From contig NZ_JAGSPN010000001.1 of the NCBI RefSeq assembly GCF_018139685.1, forward strand, positions 186,001 to 250,000: a DNA stretch of 64,000 nt, given 5' to 3'. The stretch's first letter is position 1. Each line of letters opens with the position of its first letter. Positions 8,718 to 18,588 of the stretch are shown piece by piece. A program made the position numbers and the translations under genes. The notes below the pieces were generated by a model. It was not told the DNA's origin. It worked only from the letters and a program-made list of their open reading frames with translations, and searched no databases. The stretch comes from Cognatundibacterium luofuense (GTDB taxonomy: Bacteria; Pseudomonadota; Gammaproteobacteria; Burkholderiales; Burkholderiaceae_D).

Positions 8718-9193
8718 GGATTACCATTTTTCAGATGTCAGGGTACATGGTTCAGGGCGCAGACTGCTGATTTACTCTCAGATATCGCAATTGCTTAAAT
8801 AGTAAGCAATAAATGAGGGGTATCAGAATTGATGATAGCCCTATTCAAATTCCGTATTTTTCCCCGCCAGCCTGCGGGGGTAGACTGTAATTTCAGCAGA
8901 TTTCAAAGGAAGTCGGGAAAGTGCTGCAGCGGTAATTTCGAAAACTTTCTTTGATCTCTTTGGAGTCCGGCATCCCTCCCTCAGGGCGCTACGTGCACAG
9001 CTTTCGGTTTTGTACAACGCCCGATAGCGTTCTGCTATCGATAAATATGCCGGATTCCAATAAAATGGCTGCTATCACAGCCACCGCAATCCGCCTGTAA
9101 CTGATACCTCATTACAGGTGACGAGCAAAATTGGGTCTTACCGGGCGCAATGCATGTTCCTTGCGATCAAAAATCACAAATTTTGGAGCCACT
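8718..9193. other. Intergenic region with three short hairpins, no gene seen
   Basis: This 476-base gap between the kinase gene and the oxidoreductase has no supported ORF. Three short inverted repeats are present: CCCCGC/GCGGGG (8862-8867 and 8874-8879), CGATAG/CTATCG (9022-9027 and 9035-9040) and CCTGTAA/TTACAGG (9094-9100 and 9112-9118). None has a T-run, so none is called a terminator. The last lies about 75 bases before the oxidoreductase start and could be an operator. Confidence 0.45.
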
Positions 9194-12100
9194 ATGTCAA
9201 CCGACACCAAGATGGAGTCTGCTGGACTCTCGTCCGCGTCCGTCCCTGTCAGCGCAACTGCTGACGTTCAAATTTCCCCCGCCCTGAATGATGTCAGTCT
9301 GGATGATAAATACACATCCAACTCAGGCACGATTTTCCTGTCCGGTATTCAGGCGCTGGTACGCTTGCCGATGATACAGCGTCAGCGCGATCTGGCGATG
9401 GGGCTGAATACAGCGGGTTTTATTTCCGGCTATCGCGGTTCACCGCTCGGTGGTCTGGATGAGACATTGTGGAAAACCAAAAAATTACTTGAGCAAAACC
9501 ATGTGCAGTTTGTGCCGGGTGTGAATGAAGATCTGGCAGCAACCGCAGTCTGGGGTACGCAAACAGTAGGACTGATCGGCCCTGCTAAATACGATGGCGT
9601 CTTTTCCATGTGGTATGGCAAAGGACCGGGTGTAGACCGTTGCGGCGACGTATTCAAGCATATGAACCACGCCGGTACTGCGCAGTACGGCGGTGTATTG
9701 CTGGTCGCCGGTGATGATCACGGCGCGTATTCCTCCACACTGCCGCATCAGTCTGACCATATTTTCTCAGCCTGTATGATTCCGATGCTGTATCCGTGCA
9801 ATGTGCAGGAATATCTGGATCTGGGCTTGCATGCATGGGCAATGTCGCGTTTCTCCGGTTGTGCAGTCGGCTTTAAAGCGCTGGCAGATACCGTGGAATC
9901 CACTGCATCGGTGGATGCTGACCCTTTCCGCCTGAAAATTGTTTATCCCGAAGATTTTGTGATGCCGGAAGGCGGACTGAATACCCGTTTGTCGCTGGAT
10001 ACGCTGGGCGTGCAGGCGCGTAAGCAGGAAGCGCTGATGCAGGATTACAAAATCTATGCAGCGCTGGCTTATGCCCGTGCGAATAAACTGAATCACACCA
10101 CTATCGACAGCCCGCATGCCAAACTGGGTATCGTGGCGTCCGGTAAGTCTTATCTGGACGTGCTGGAAGCGATGGAAGAACTCGGCATTGATGAAAAGCG
10201 CGCCGCCGATATCGGTATCCGCGTGTTTAAAGTATCGATGCCATGGCCGCTGGAACCGGACAGCATCCGCGAATTCGCGCAGGGTCTGGATGAAATTCTG
10301 GTGGTCGAAGAAAAACGTCAGATGGTGGAATACCAGCTGAAAGAACAATTGTATAACTGGCGCGATGATGTGCGCCCGCGTGTGATTGGTAAGTTCGATG
10401 AAAAAGGCGAATGGGTGCATCCGCGCGGCGAATGGCTGCTGACATCCAAAGCGGATTTCTCGGTCGCGCAAATTGCGCGCGTGATCGCCGGCCGTATTGC
10501 CCGTTTCCATACCAGTGATCTGATCAAAGCGCGTCTGGCTTTCCTCGAAGCAAAAGATGAAGTGCTGCGCAAGCAAGTCAGTACACCGGCACGTCCGGCC
10601 TATTATTGCTCCGGTTGTCCGCACAATACTTCCACCAAAGTACCGGAAGGCAGTCTGGCGCTGGCAGGTATTGGTTGCCACGTAATGGCAACCGCGATTT
10701 ACCCTGAACACAATAAACTGACAACCCATATGGGTGGCGAAGGCGCACCATGGATTGGTCAGGCAGCTTTCTCGCAAATTCCGCATGTATTCCAGAATCT
10801 GGGTGATGGTACGTATTTCCACTCCGGTTATCTGGCGATACGTGCGGCGGTAGCAGCGCGTGTCAATATTACTTATAAAATTCTGTACAACGATGCGGTT
10901 GCGATGACGGGTGGTCAGCCGGTTGACGGCACGATTACCGTGCCGATGATGGCGCAGCAAATGGCAGCGGAAGGCGTGAAACGTATTGCGCTTGTGACGG
11001 AAGATCTGAGCCGCTACACCGACCGTTCTGCTTTGCCCGCCATGGTCACACTGCATGACCGTAAAGATATGGATGCAGTTCAGCGTGAACTGCGTGATAT
11101 CGAAGGTTGCAGCGTGCTGATTTACGATCAGACCTGTGCAGCAGAAAAACGCCGTCGCCGTAAGAAAGGCGAATTTCCTGACCCGAATCAGCGTTTGTTT
11201 ATCAACGAAGCCGTGTGTGAAGGTTGCGGTGATTGCGGCGCGCAATCCAACTGTACTTCGCTGATGCCGCTGGAAACCGAATTCGGCCGTAAGCGCGTGA
11301 TCGATCAGTCTTCCTGTAATAAAGATTACTCCTGCGTCAAAGGTTTCTGCCCTAGCTTTGTGACGGTTGAAGGCGGCAAAGTGCGCAAAACCAAAACCGG
11401 CGGCAACCGTGGTGATGATTTCGGTGTCCTGCCGCAACCGGTATTGCCAGCCTGCGAGCAGTCTTACAATATTTTGCTGAATGGTATCGGTGGTACCGGT
11501 GTGATTACCGTCGGCGCTTTGCTCGGCATGGCGGCGCATCTGGAAGGCAAGGGCGCATCGGTGCTGGATATGACCGGTATGTCGCAGAAAAATGGTTCCG
11601 TGACCTCGCATATCCGCATAGTCCAAGACCCTGCCCGTTTGCGCGCACAGCGTATTGCAACCGGCGAGGCCGATCTGGTACTCGGTTGCGATATTCTGAC
11701 TGCCGGTGCGCATGATGCAATTTCCAAAATGCGCGCAGGCCGTACCCGTGCTGTGATTAATACGCATGAACAGCCTACCGGCGCGTTTGCGAAAAATCCG
11801 GACTGGCAATTCCCGCTTGATTCGACTGAGCGTCTGATCAGCGATTCTGTGGAAGGCCGTGCAGATTTCATTAACGCAACCCGTCTGGCGACCGCGCTGA
11901 TGGGTGACTCGATTGCCACCAACCTGTTCATGCTCGGCTTCTCGTATCAGAAGGGCGCGATTCCGGTTTCCGAAGCCGCGTTGCTGCGCGCCATTGAACT
12001 GAACGGCGTCGCGATTGAAGCCAATAAACAAGCTTTCACCTGGGGCCGCCGTGCCGCAGTGGATCTGGCAAAAGTCGAAAAAATCGCGCTGCCGGCCCAG

Positions 12101-12763
12101 AGCGTGGTGCTGCAAATGCCACTGAGTCTGGAAAAAGTGATCGCCCGCCGCACAGATTTCCTGCGTGAATACCAGGACGCAGCCTATGCAGAGCGTTACA
12201 CCACGCTGGTGGCAAAAGTGCGTGCTGCCGAACAAAAACTCGGCAAGGGCGAACGCCTGAGCATGGCGGTTGCGCGTTATGCGTACAAGCTGATGGCATA
12301 CAAAGACGAGTACGAAGTAGCGCGTTTGTACACCAATGGCGATTTCACTGAAAAACTGAAACAACAGTTCGACGGTGAATTCAGCGTGCAATTCAATTTT
12401 GCACCGCCGCTGTTCGCGAAAAAAGATGCGCAGGGTCGCCTGATCAAAGCGCGTTACGGTTCGTGGATGTTCGGTGTACTGCGTGTGCTTGCGAAAGGCA
12501 AACGCCTGCGCGGTACTGCATTCGATATCTTCGGCAAAACCGAAGAACGCCGTATGGAGCGCGCCCTGATTGCTGAGTATTTCGCACAGACAGAAGCCTT
12601 GCTGCAAAGTCTGAGCGCAGAAACCCTGGATCAGGCAGTGGCGATTGCCAGTCTGCCGGAAATGATCCGTGGTTTCGGGCACGTGAAAGAAAAAGCCGTA
12701 GCCGAATATCGTGAACGCTTGCAAACCCTGCAACAAGCAGGTGGCACGCAGAAATCCGCCTGA
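9194..12763 (+). CDS. Fused indolepyruvate/2-oxoacid:ferredoxin oxidoreductase
   Basis: This 1189-residue cytoplasmic enzyme belongs to the family that oxidatively decarboxylates aryl- or branched 2-oxoacids to acyl-CoA, using TPP and passing electrons to ferredoxin. The N-terminal region (GYRGSPLGGLDE) and the central TPP region (GGEGAPWIGQAAF) correspond to the IorA part. Cys pairs include YYCSGCPHN (Cys472, Cys475) and a ferredoxin-like cluster from Cys675 (CEGCGDCG, then CNKDYSC and CPSF). The part beginning LLNGIGGTGVITVGALLGMAAH is the IorB-like gamma domain. Start 9194 is set by GGAG at 9185-9188. The icmF gene follows 237 bases downstream. Substrate is not determined by sequence; branched-chain 2-oxoacids would fit with IcmF. 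Confidence 0.93.
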   Translation: MSTDTKMESAGLSSASVPVSATADVQISPALNDVSLDDKYTSNSGTIFLSGIQALVRLPMIQRQRDLAMGLNTAGFISGYRGSPLGGLDETLWKTKKLLEQNHVQFVPGVNEDLAATAVWGTQTVGLIGPAKYDGVFSMWYGKGPGVDRCGDVFKHMNHAGTAQYGGVLLVAGDDHGAYSSTLPHQSDHIFSACMIPMLYPCNVQEYLDLGLHAWAMSRFSGCAVGFKALADTVESTASVDADPFRLKIVYPEDFVMPEGGLNTRLSLDTLGVQARKQEALMQDYKIYAALAYARANKLNHTTIDSPHAKLGIVASGKSYLDVLEAMEELGIDEKRAADIGIRVFKVSMPWPLEPDSIREFAQGLDEILVVEEKRQMVEYQLKEQLYNWRDDVRPRVIGKFDEKGEWVHPRGEWLLTSKADFSVAQIARVIAGRIARFHTSDLIKARLAFLEAKDEVLRKQVSTPARPAYYCSGCPHNTSTKVPEGSLALAGIGCHVMATAIYPEHNKLTTHMGGEGAPWIGQAAFSQIPHVFQNLGDGTYFHSGYLAIRAAVAARVNITYKILYNDAVAMTGGQPVDGTITVPMMAQQMAAEGVKRIALVTEDLSRYTDRSALPAMVTLHDRKDMDAVQRELRDIEGCSVLIYDQTCAAEKRRRRKKGEFPDPNQRLFINEAVCEGCGDCGAQSNCTSLMPLETEFGRKRVIDQSSCNKDYSCVKGFCPSFVTVEGGKVRKTKTGGNRGDDFGVLPQPVLPACEQSYNILLNGIGGTGVITVGALLGMAAHLEGKGASVLDMTGMSQKNGSVTSHIRIVQDPARLRAQRIATGEADLVLGCDILTAGAHDAISKMRAGRTRAVINTHEQPTGAFAKNPDWQFPLDSTERLISDSVEGRADFINATRLATALMGDSIATNLFMLGFSYQKGAIPVSEAALLRAIELNGVAIEANKQAFTWGRRAAVDLAKVEKIALPAQSVVLQMPLSLEKVIARRTDFLREYQDAAYAERYTTLVAKVRAAEQKLGKGERLSMAVARYAYKLMAYKDEYEVARLYTNGDFTEKLKQQFDGEFSVQFNFAPPLFAKKDAQGRLIKARYGSWMFGVLRVLAKGKRLRGTAFDIFGKTEERRMERALIAEYFAQTEALLQSLSAETLDQAVAIASLPEMIRGFGHVKEKAVAEYRERLQTLQQAGGTQKSA

Positions 12764-12901
12764 TTACGGTCTTGCACGATGAACCGGCCAGCCTGCAACA
12801 GCGCTCTGTTGTGGCTGTCCGGTTTGTGTCGCAAACCGGTATTTCACGGAAATCCACTGATTCCGACAATGACACCGCCGCCACAGATCGGCATTTTCAA
12901 T

Positions 12902-12921
12902 TGACGTTAACGTTAACGTCA
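12902..12921. promoter_or_regulatory. Perfect 20-base palindrome upstream of icmF
   Basis: TGACGTTAACGTTAACGTCA is a perfect inverted repeat 79 bases before the icmF start. It is too symmetrical to be chance in a gap this short and lacks any terminator context, so a dimeric repressor or activator site is likely. ACGTTAACGT cores resemble sites I associate with LiuR/MerR-type regulators of branched-chain acyl-CoA catabolism, but this is recollection and unverified. Confidence 0.6.
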
Positions 12922-13000
12922 GCTAACTTAGCTGCACGTTGATCATCAGAATGCTGCCATTTACCAGCTGCCGCATTCTGTTCATTTTGCTGAGGAACAC

Positions 13001-16000
13001 ATGACTAACCTGTCCGAAGTCCAGAAACTCACCGAATACAAACCTGCTAACAAAGTACGCTTTGTGACAGCAGCTTCCCTGTTTGACGGCCACGACGCCT
13101 CGATCAACATCATGCGCCGTATCCTGATGTCGAACGGCGCGGAAGTGATTCACCTTGGCCATAACCGTTCCGTCGACGATATCGTGACTGCTGCCCTGCA
13201 GGAAGATGCGCAGGGGATTGCGGTTTCCAGCTATCAGGGTGGCCATGTCGAATACTTTAAATACATGATCGACCTGCTGAAACAACGCGGCGGCGCGCAT
13301 ATCAAAGTATTCGGCGGCGGCGGCGGTGTGATCGTTCCGGAAGAAATCGCGGATCTGCATGCCTATGGCGTGACTCGTATTTTCAGCCCGGAAGATGGTC
13401 AGCGCATGGGTCTGGTCGGCATGATTCTGTCTATGATTCAGACTTGCGACAGTGATTTGTCCGGTTATGCGCCGCAACAACTGGATGTGCTGCAGCAAGG
13501 CGAACTGGCAGCACGTCACCGTCCGCTGGCGCAACTGATTACCGCCCTCGAAAACGGTAAAGTCAGCGCTGAACTGCGTGAGCAATTACACGCTGCCGCC
13601 AAAACTTCCGCTGTGCCGACACTGGGTATCACCGGAACCGGTGGTGCCGGTAAATCCTCGCTGACCGATGAACTGATCCGCCGTATCCGTCTGGATCAGG
13701 ACGACAGCCTGAACATCGCGCTGATTTCTATCGATCCTTCGCGTCGTAAATCCGGCGGTGCGCTGCTCGGTGACCGCATCCGTATGAATGCGATCAATCC
13801 GTGGGGCGGTCAGTCGCGTGTGTTTATGCGTTCGCTGGCAACCCGCGAAGCCGGTTCTGAAATTTCTCAGGCGCTGCCGGATGTGATTGCTGCCTGCAAA
13901 GTGGCGGGCTTTGATCTGGTGATCGTCGAAACTTCCGGTATCGGTCAGGGTGATGCCGCGATCGTGCCGCATGTGGATGTATCGATGTATGTGATGACAC
14001 CGGAATTCGGCGCCGCATCCCAGCTGGAAAAAATCGATATGCTGGATTTTGCCGACTTCGTCGCGATCAATAAATTCGACCGCAAAGGCGCGCAGGATGC
14101 ACTGCGCGACGTAGCGAAGCAATATCAGCGCAACCGCGAACTGTGGAGCCAGCGTCCGGAAGAAATGCCGGTATTCGGTACGCAGGCATCCCGCTTCAAT
14201 GATGACGGCGTGACAGCGTTGTATCAGGGCTTGTTGCCCGCGCTGGTGCAGCGTGGTCTGCAAGCACGCAGCAGCCGTCTGGCACCGGTAGCGGTACGTT
14301 TTTCCAGTGGGAATAATGTGATCGTGCCACCGGCACGCAGCCGCTATCTGGCAGAAATCGCCGATACCGTGCGCGGCTATCACAAAACTGTGCAGAAGCA
14401 ATCGCGTATTGCGCGTGAGCGTCAGCAATTGCAGGAAAGCCGCCGTATGCTGGCAGAAGCCGGTCATGCCGCCAGCGATGCAGCACTGGAAAACCTGATC
14501 GCAGAACGCGATAACCATCTGAGTGCAGAAGCCAAATCGCTGCTGCTGTGCTGGCCGGAACTGCAGAAAACCTATGAAGGCGATGAACACGTCGTGCTGA
14601 TCCGCGACAAAGAAATCCGCACCCGTCTGACTTCGCAAACCCTGTCCGGCACCCGCATCCGCAAAGTTGCGCTGCCGCGTTATCAGGACAGCGGTGAAAT
14701 TCTGCGCTGGCTGATGCTGGAAAACCTGCCGGGTTCTTTCCCTTACACCGCCGGTGTATTCCCGTTCAAACGCGAAGGCGAAGATCCTACCCGTATGTTT
14801 GCCGGCGAAGGCGATCCTTACCGCACCAACCGCCGCTTCAAGCTGGTATCGCAGGGCATGCCTGCCAAGCGTTTATCGACTGCGTTTGATTCGGTCACGC
14901 TGTACGGCGCAGATCCGGCAATTCGTCCGGATATCTACGGCAAAATCGGTAACTCCGGTGTGTCAGTGGCAACGCTGGACGACATGAAAGTGCTGTACGA
15001 CGGTTTCGATCTGTGCGATCCGGCGACCTCGGTATCGATGACGATTAACGGCCCGGCGCCAACCATTCTGGCCTTCTTCATGAATACCGCGATTGATCAG
15101 CAAATGGATAAATTCCGCGCTGAAAAAGGCCGCGAACCGACAGCTGAAGAAGCTGCGCAAATCCGTGCATGGGTACTGAAAAATGTCCGCGGCACGGTGC
15201 AGGCCGATATTCTGAAAGAAGATCAGGGTCAGAACACCTGTATTTTCTCGACTGAATTCTCGCTGAAAGTGATGGGCGATATTCAGGCTTACTTCGTACA
15301 GAATCAGGTGCGGAATTTCTACTCCGTGTCGATTTCCGGTTATCACATTGCCGAAGCCGGTGCGAATCCGATTTCTCAACTCGCTTTCACGCTGTCGAAT
15401 GGTTTCACGTTTGTCGAAGCCTATCTGGCACGTGGCATGCACATTGATGATTTCGCGGCGAACCTGTCGTTCTTCTTCAGTAACGGCATGGACCCTGAGT
15501 ACACGGTACTGGGCCGCGTGGCACGCCGTATCTGGGCCGTGGCAATGCGCGACAAATACGGTGCGAACGACCGCAGCCAGAAACTGAAATACCATATTCA
15601 GACTTCCGGCCGCAGTCTGCATGCACAGGAAATCGACTTCAACGATATCCGTACCACGTTGCAGGCACTGATTGCGATTTACGATAACTGCAACAGTCTG
15701 CACACCAATGCTTACGATGAAGCGATCACCACGCCGACCGATGAATCGGTACGCCGCGCGCTGGCAATTCAGCTGATCATCAACCGCGAATGGGGTCTGG
15801 CGAAAAATGAAAACCCGAATCAGGGCAGCTTCATTATCGAAGAACTGACCGATCTGGTGGAAGAAGCCGTGCTGCAGGAATTCGAACGTATCGCAGAACG
15901 CGGCGGTGTGCTCGGCGCGATGGAAACCGGTTATCAGCGCAGCAAAATTCAGGAAGAATCGCTGCACTATGAACACCTGAAACACGACGGTACGCTGCCT

Positions 16001-16288
16001 ATCATCGGCGTCAACACCTTCCGCAATCCGAAAGCCGGTGATGCACCGCAGAAGATTGAACTGGCCCGTTCCACCGATGAAGAAAAACAATCGCAGCTGC
16101 AACGTCTGGCAGACTTCCAGCAACGCCACGCTGATGTCGCACCACAGGCGCTGGCTACACTGCAGCAAGCCGTGATCAACAACGACAACGTGTTCGCCGT
16201 CCTGATGGACGCCGCCCGCGTCTGCTCACTGGGTCAGATCACGACTGCACTGTTTGAAGTCGGCGGTCAGTATCGTCGGAATATGTAA
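13001..16288 (+). CDS. icmF: Fused isobutyryl-CoA mutase with G-protein chaperone
   Basis: This 1095-residue cytoplasmic protein joins a B12-binding domain (DGHD, His31 as the likely cobalt ligand), a MeaB-type GTPase (P-loop GTGGAGKS, 212-219) and the large mutase domain ([14 protein letters not shown]). Coenzyme-B12 radical chemistry interconverts isobutyryl- and n-butyryl-CoA. Two specificity residues are visible: Phe600 in TRMFAGEG and Gln744 in GQNTCIF, 144 residues apart. Methylmalonyl-CoA mutases carry Tyr and Arg at these places, so the sequence points to an isobutyryl-type substrate. The start follows TGAGGA. A terminator lies 18 bases after the stop. Linkage to the oxidoreductase suggests a valine-derived acyl-CoA route. 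Confidence 0.95.
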   Translation: MTNLSEVQKLTEYKPANKVRFVTAASLFDGHDASINIMRRILMSNGAEVIHLGHNRSVDDIVTAALQEDAQGIAVSSYQGGHVEYFKYMIDLLKQRGGAHIKVFGGGGGVIVPEEIADLHAYGVTRIFSPEDGQRMGLVGMILSMIQTCDSDLSGYAPQQLDVLQQGELAARHRPLAQLITALENGKVSAELREQLHAAAKTSAVPTLGITGTGGAGKSSLTDELIRRIRLDQDDSLNIALISIDPSRRKSGGALLGDRIRMNAINPWGGQSRVFMRSLATREAGSEISQALPDVIAACKVAGFDLVIVETSGIGQGDAAIVPHVDVSMYVMTPEFGAASQLEKIDMLDFADFVAINKFDRKGAQDALRDVAKQYQRNRELWSQRPEEMPVFGTQASRFNDDGVTALYQGLLPALVQRGLQARSSRLAPVAVRFSSGNNVIVPPARSRYLAEIADTVRGYHKTVQKQSRIARERQQLQESRRMLAEAGHAASDAALENLIAERDNHLSAEAKSLLLCWPELQKTYEGDEHVVLIRDKEIRTRLTSQTLSGTRIRKVALPRYQDSGEILRWLMLENLPGSFPYTAGVFPFKREGEDPTRMFAGEGDPYRTNRRFKLVSQGMPAKRLSTAFDSVTLYGADPAIRPDIYGKIGNSGVSVATLDDMKVLYDGFDLCDPATSVSMTINGPAPTILAFFMNTAIDQQMDKFRAEKGREPTAEEAAQIRAWVLKNVRGTVQADILKEDQGQNTCIFSTEFSLKVMGDIQAYFVQNQVRNFYSVSISGYHIAEAGANPISQLAFTLSNGFTFVEAYLARGMHIDDFAANLSFFFSNGMDPEYTVLGRVARRIWAVAMRDKYGANDRSQKLKYHIQTSGRSLHAQEIDFNDIRTTLQALIAIYDNCNSLHTNAYDEAITTPTDESVRRALAIQLIINREWGLAKNENPNQGSFIIEELTDLVEEAVLQEFERIAERGGVLGAMETGYQRSKIQEESLHYEHLKHDGTLPIIGVNTFRNPKAGDAPQKIELARSTDEEKQSQLQRLADFQQRHADVAPQALATLQQAVINNDNVFAVLMDAARVCSLGQITTALFEVGGQYRRNM

Positions 16289-16305
16289 TTCAGACGATAC
16301 TCCCG

Positions 16306-16342
16306 AAAAAACCATGCCCCTGCAAAGCGGCATGGTTTTTTT
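16306..16342 (+). terminator. Rho-independent terminator after icmF
   Basis: ACCATGCC (16311-16318) pairs with GGCATGGT (16329-16336). An A-run upstream pairs with the T-run downstream, giving a long stem ending in seven T. Confidence 0.9.
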
Positions 16343-16411
16343 GTCACTTTTTTGGCAAGATGCGACCTCAGTCCCCGATTTCCGGTGAGACTGTAAAAAA
16401 AGGAGACTCCG

Positions 16412-16597
16412 GTGTTGCTAGCCATACTCATGTATTTCATCCTCGGCATTCCGCTGTGGCGCATTTGCCAGCGTACCCGAACCAATCCCGCAGTCCTGCT
16501 GTTATTGCTGCTTCCCGGTCTGGGCTTTTGTCTGATACTGGCGATCATCGCCTTCCGTCAGTGGCCTGCAAATCCGGACAACGGAGGGTTGCGCTGA
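16412..16597 (+). CDS. Small membrane protein (61 residues), first of a paralogous pair
   Basis: The gene uses a GTG start at 16412 with AGGAG at 16401-16405. The product has two hydrophobic segments (about residues 2-14 and 26-48) and ends FRQWPANPDNGGLR. Its C-terminal half resembles the next protein, which ends FIRWPGDPD, so the two probably arose by tandem duplication. The stop codon overlaps the next start (TGATG), indicating coupled translation. Function is unknown; an inner-membrane partner role is only a guess. Confidence 0.7.
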   Translation: MLLAILMYFILGIPLWRICQRTRTNPAVLLLLLLPGLGFCLILAIIAFRQWPANPDNGGLR

Positions 16598-16854
16598 TGG
16601 ATGCTTTGTTTGAGCCGTTTCAGGTAGCTGTGGTTCTGACCGCCGGTATGCTGACGATCATGGGCGTACCCTTGTTCCTGACGTTTGTGTCCGGTCTGCT
16701 GATATTTCTTTTCGTTCCGGCCTTGCTGTGTATCCCGACGCTCAGAAAAGCCGGCTTCTCCGCATGGTGGGCGCTGCCCGCCCTGATCCCCGGCATGATC
16801 CTGCCGATGCTATGGATCTTCGCCTTCATCCGCTGGCCAGGCGACCCGGACTGA
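16597..16854 (+). CDS. Small membrane protein (85 residues), second of a paralogous pair
   Basis: The ATG at 16597 overlaps the stop of the preceding gene and has GGAGG at 16583-16587. The 85-residue product is strongly hydrophobic with about two or three membrane segments. The ending (WWALPALIPGMILPMLWIFAF, then IRWPGDPD) mirrors its upstream neighbour. I do not recognise the family beyond a generic small integral membrane protein. Dispersed-repeat copy 1 begins 22 bases after its stop. Confidence 0.7.
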   Translation: MDALFEPFQVAVVLTAGMLTIMGVPLFLTFVSGLLIFLFVPALLCIPTLRKAGFSAWWALPALIPGMILPMLWIFAFIRWPGDPD

Positions 16855-16875
16855 ACACTGATCTGAACCTGCGAC

Positions 16876-16985
16876 TGTGCAGCTATCCGCATCTGTATTT
16901 TTCTGACAGCCAGACTTTCTGCCGACGACCGCCGGGGTGCTGTGCTGAACACCGCATTTTGCACGATTTTGGTGCAATTTTGACA
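16876..16985 (+). repeat. Dispersed intergenic repeat, copy 1
   Basis: This copy starts TGTGCAGCTATCCGCAT and carries the common core GACTTTCTGCCGACGACC, followed by GCTGTGCTGAACACCGCATTT. It aligns with six other copies in this window. It belongs to the left-arm variant with CTATCCGCAT that is shared with the copy at 42028; the copy at 42809 has TAATCCGCAT. It follows the small membrane protein pair by 21 bases. Confidence 0.9.
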
Positions 16986-17075
16986 TTTAAGTGGCGGCTG
17001 CACCGTGAGCAGGCTTGCAGGGCTGCGCGGGCTGCTGCATGATGGCTGCCTGTGAAATTTTCAGTGGTGAATCTG

Positions 17076-17534
17076 ATGTCTTCCCCGAACAAGCCAGAAC
17101 ATTCCGGCGATACGCCAGTGCATGTATTGAATCCGGAAACCGCCGGAAAAGTGGCGGATATCCTGCTGGAGCGCCGGCAGTCGTCCGCAGCATTTCGTGA
17201 ATTCCCGTATGCGGCGGCGGTACCGAAGCTGTATCAGTTGCCCGCGCTGAAGAAACTGAATGAAGCCACCCAGACGGATGTGTATCAGCAGGCAGAAAAA
17301 GCAATCCGGACGGACTGGCGGGTCAGGCTGGCGACGCTGGGCTGGTTTGCTGTGTTTCTGGCGTATGCGGTGGGACTGGGTTTTGCCAAGTATGAAGGTG
17401 CAAAAATCCTGTTTCCGGCGCTGGCATGGGTCGTGTGCTGGCGCTTTATCCGGCGTCAACTTATGAGGCAGCGCATGCGTCAGCTGGCTCTGGAAGCACT
17501 GCAACGCGACATGATGCCGGCACAAGCCAGTTAA
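17076..17534 (+). CDS. Hypothetical membrane-anchored protein
   Basis: This 152-residue protein (MSSPNKPEHSGDTPVHVLNPETAGKV...) has a soluble N-terminal half, two hydrophobic segments (WFAVFLAYAVGLGF and ILFPALAWVVCW) and a basic C-terminal tail rich in Arg and Gln. A GTG at 17052 would add eight residues; neither start has a convincing ribosome binding site. No family is recognised. It lies directly after dispersed-repeat copy 1 and before another small membrane protein. Confidence 0.65.
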   Translation: MSSPNKPEHSGDTPVHVLNPETAGKVADILLERRQSSAAFREFPYAAAVPKLYQLPALKKLNEATQTDVYQQAEKAIRTDWRVRLATLGWFAVFLAYAVGLGFAKYEGAKILFPALAWVVCWRFIRRQLMRQRMRQLALEALQRDMMPAQAS

Positions 17535-17686
17535 GGTCTTGTCCGGTTTTTGCGCCAGCGCAAATCCGTATGGTGGCCTTGCAACAGTGCAGGCCGGTGT
17601 TTGCGGCGGCGCAAAGCATCGCACTCGGAGCAGCGTAATCTGAATGCATTGCCGTGATACGGCTTTGCACGATTCAGGAGTTTTTC

Positions 17687-17902
17687 ATGCGCGCTGTTCT
17701 TCATCAGATTCAATGGAAAATGCTCATGGCCGGCGCTGCTGCCGGTGCAGTAGCAGGTGGCTTTTTGGGTTACAGCAGCGGCCTGGCGCCACAGGCTGCG
17801 CTGATCGGTTTGCATCTGGGCTTGTTGTTTGGCCTGACGCAATCGCATGATGCAGGCATACGCGCCAGCCAGTCCCAGGGCCAATCTGCCAGACTGTCTT
17901 AA
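17687..17902 (+). CDS. Small glycine/alanine-rich membrane protein (71 residues)
   Basis: The ATG at 17687 has CAGGAG six bases upstream, which fixes the start within a longer frame. The product has two hydrophobic segments: a glycine-zipper-like one (MAGAAAGAVAGGFLGYSSG) and one rich in Leu (LIGLHLGLLFGL). Glycine-zipper segments pack tightly in membranes. The function is unknown. Confidence 0.7.
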   Translation: MRAVLHQIQWKMLMAGAAAGAVAGGFLGYSSGLAPQAALIGLHLGLLFGLTQSHDAGIRASQSQGQSARLS

Positions 17903-18036
17903 GCACCTCAGTAATTTTCCGTACCGTACTCTCCTGGCAAACCGGCAACGGCAGTTCGCGTTGCCGGCTTTCCATTTTTTTGTGCAGGATTTTCTGCTGC
18001 TATGATGTCATTCTTCCAGCTATGCAATGACATGTC

Positions 18037-18588
18037 ATGTTTCCCGATTCTCTTCCTTTATTACAGCTTCCCGGTTTCAGCCTGCGGCAGATGCAGCTGA
18101 CCGATGCGTCAGCGTGGTACGACTATTTGTGTTTACCGTCGGTCTGGCAACACACGAGCTGGAATGTCCAGCAGGCAGAAGACTTGCTGCCATCGCTGCA
18201 AGCCTTTGCCAGCAATCTACCGGACGCGTCGCGTCGTTTTGCCGTCACCGAAGACAACAGCGGACGTCTGGCCGGAACCGTCGGTTTTCATACAGTCTCT
18301 GCGCTGAACCGCACGGCAGAACTGGCGTATGACTTTCATCCGGATTACTGGGGACGCGGCCTCGCCACGGCTGCTGCACAGGCCGCCTTGCAATGGGCGC
18401 TGCAGGAAGGACATTTACACCGTGTGCAGGCGACGGTGCTGCCATCGAATCTGGGATCTATCCGTGTAATAGAAAAAGCCGGTATGCAGTTTGAAGGCTT
18501 GCTCAGAAATTTTCGTATGGTACGCGGTGTTTCTAAAGATTTTCGTTTATATGCCAGCGTCTTCGACGCTGATGCAAAGCAATCATGA
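18037..18588 (+). CDS. GNAT acetyltransferase, RimJ/RimL type
   Basis: This 183-residue cytoplasmic protein has the GNAT pattern: LRQMQLTDASAWYDYL at the N-terminus, a central sheet (TAELAYDFHPDYWGRGLATAAAQAAL) holding the acetyl-CoA binding loop G-R-G-L-A, and the family ending NLGSIRVIEKAGMQFEGLLRNF. RimJ/RimL-like enzymes acetylate N-termini of ribosomal or other proteins; the substrate here is unknown. No good ribosome binding site precedes the ATG at 18037. Its stop overlaps the start of the PLA2-like gene (ATGA). Confidence 0.85.
   Translation: MFPDSLPLLQLPGFSLRQMQLTDASAWYDYLCLPSVWQHTSWNVQQAEDLLPSLQAFASNLPDASRRFAVTEDNSGRLAGTVGFHTVSALNRTAELAYDFHPDYWGRGLATAAAQAALQWALQEGHLHRVQATVLPSNLGSIRVIEKAGMQFEGLLRNFRMVRGVSKDFRLYASVFDADAKQS

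Noticed and set aside
9767-12736. Very long antisense ORF opposite the oxidoreductase (989 codons)
   Set aside because: His/Arg/Cys/Phe-rich sequence is a codon-bias shadow of the sense gene, whose domains are clear.
13586-14638. Long antisense ORF opposite icmF (350 codons)
   Set aside because: Shadow of the sense frame; no recognisable domain or start signal.
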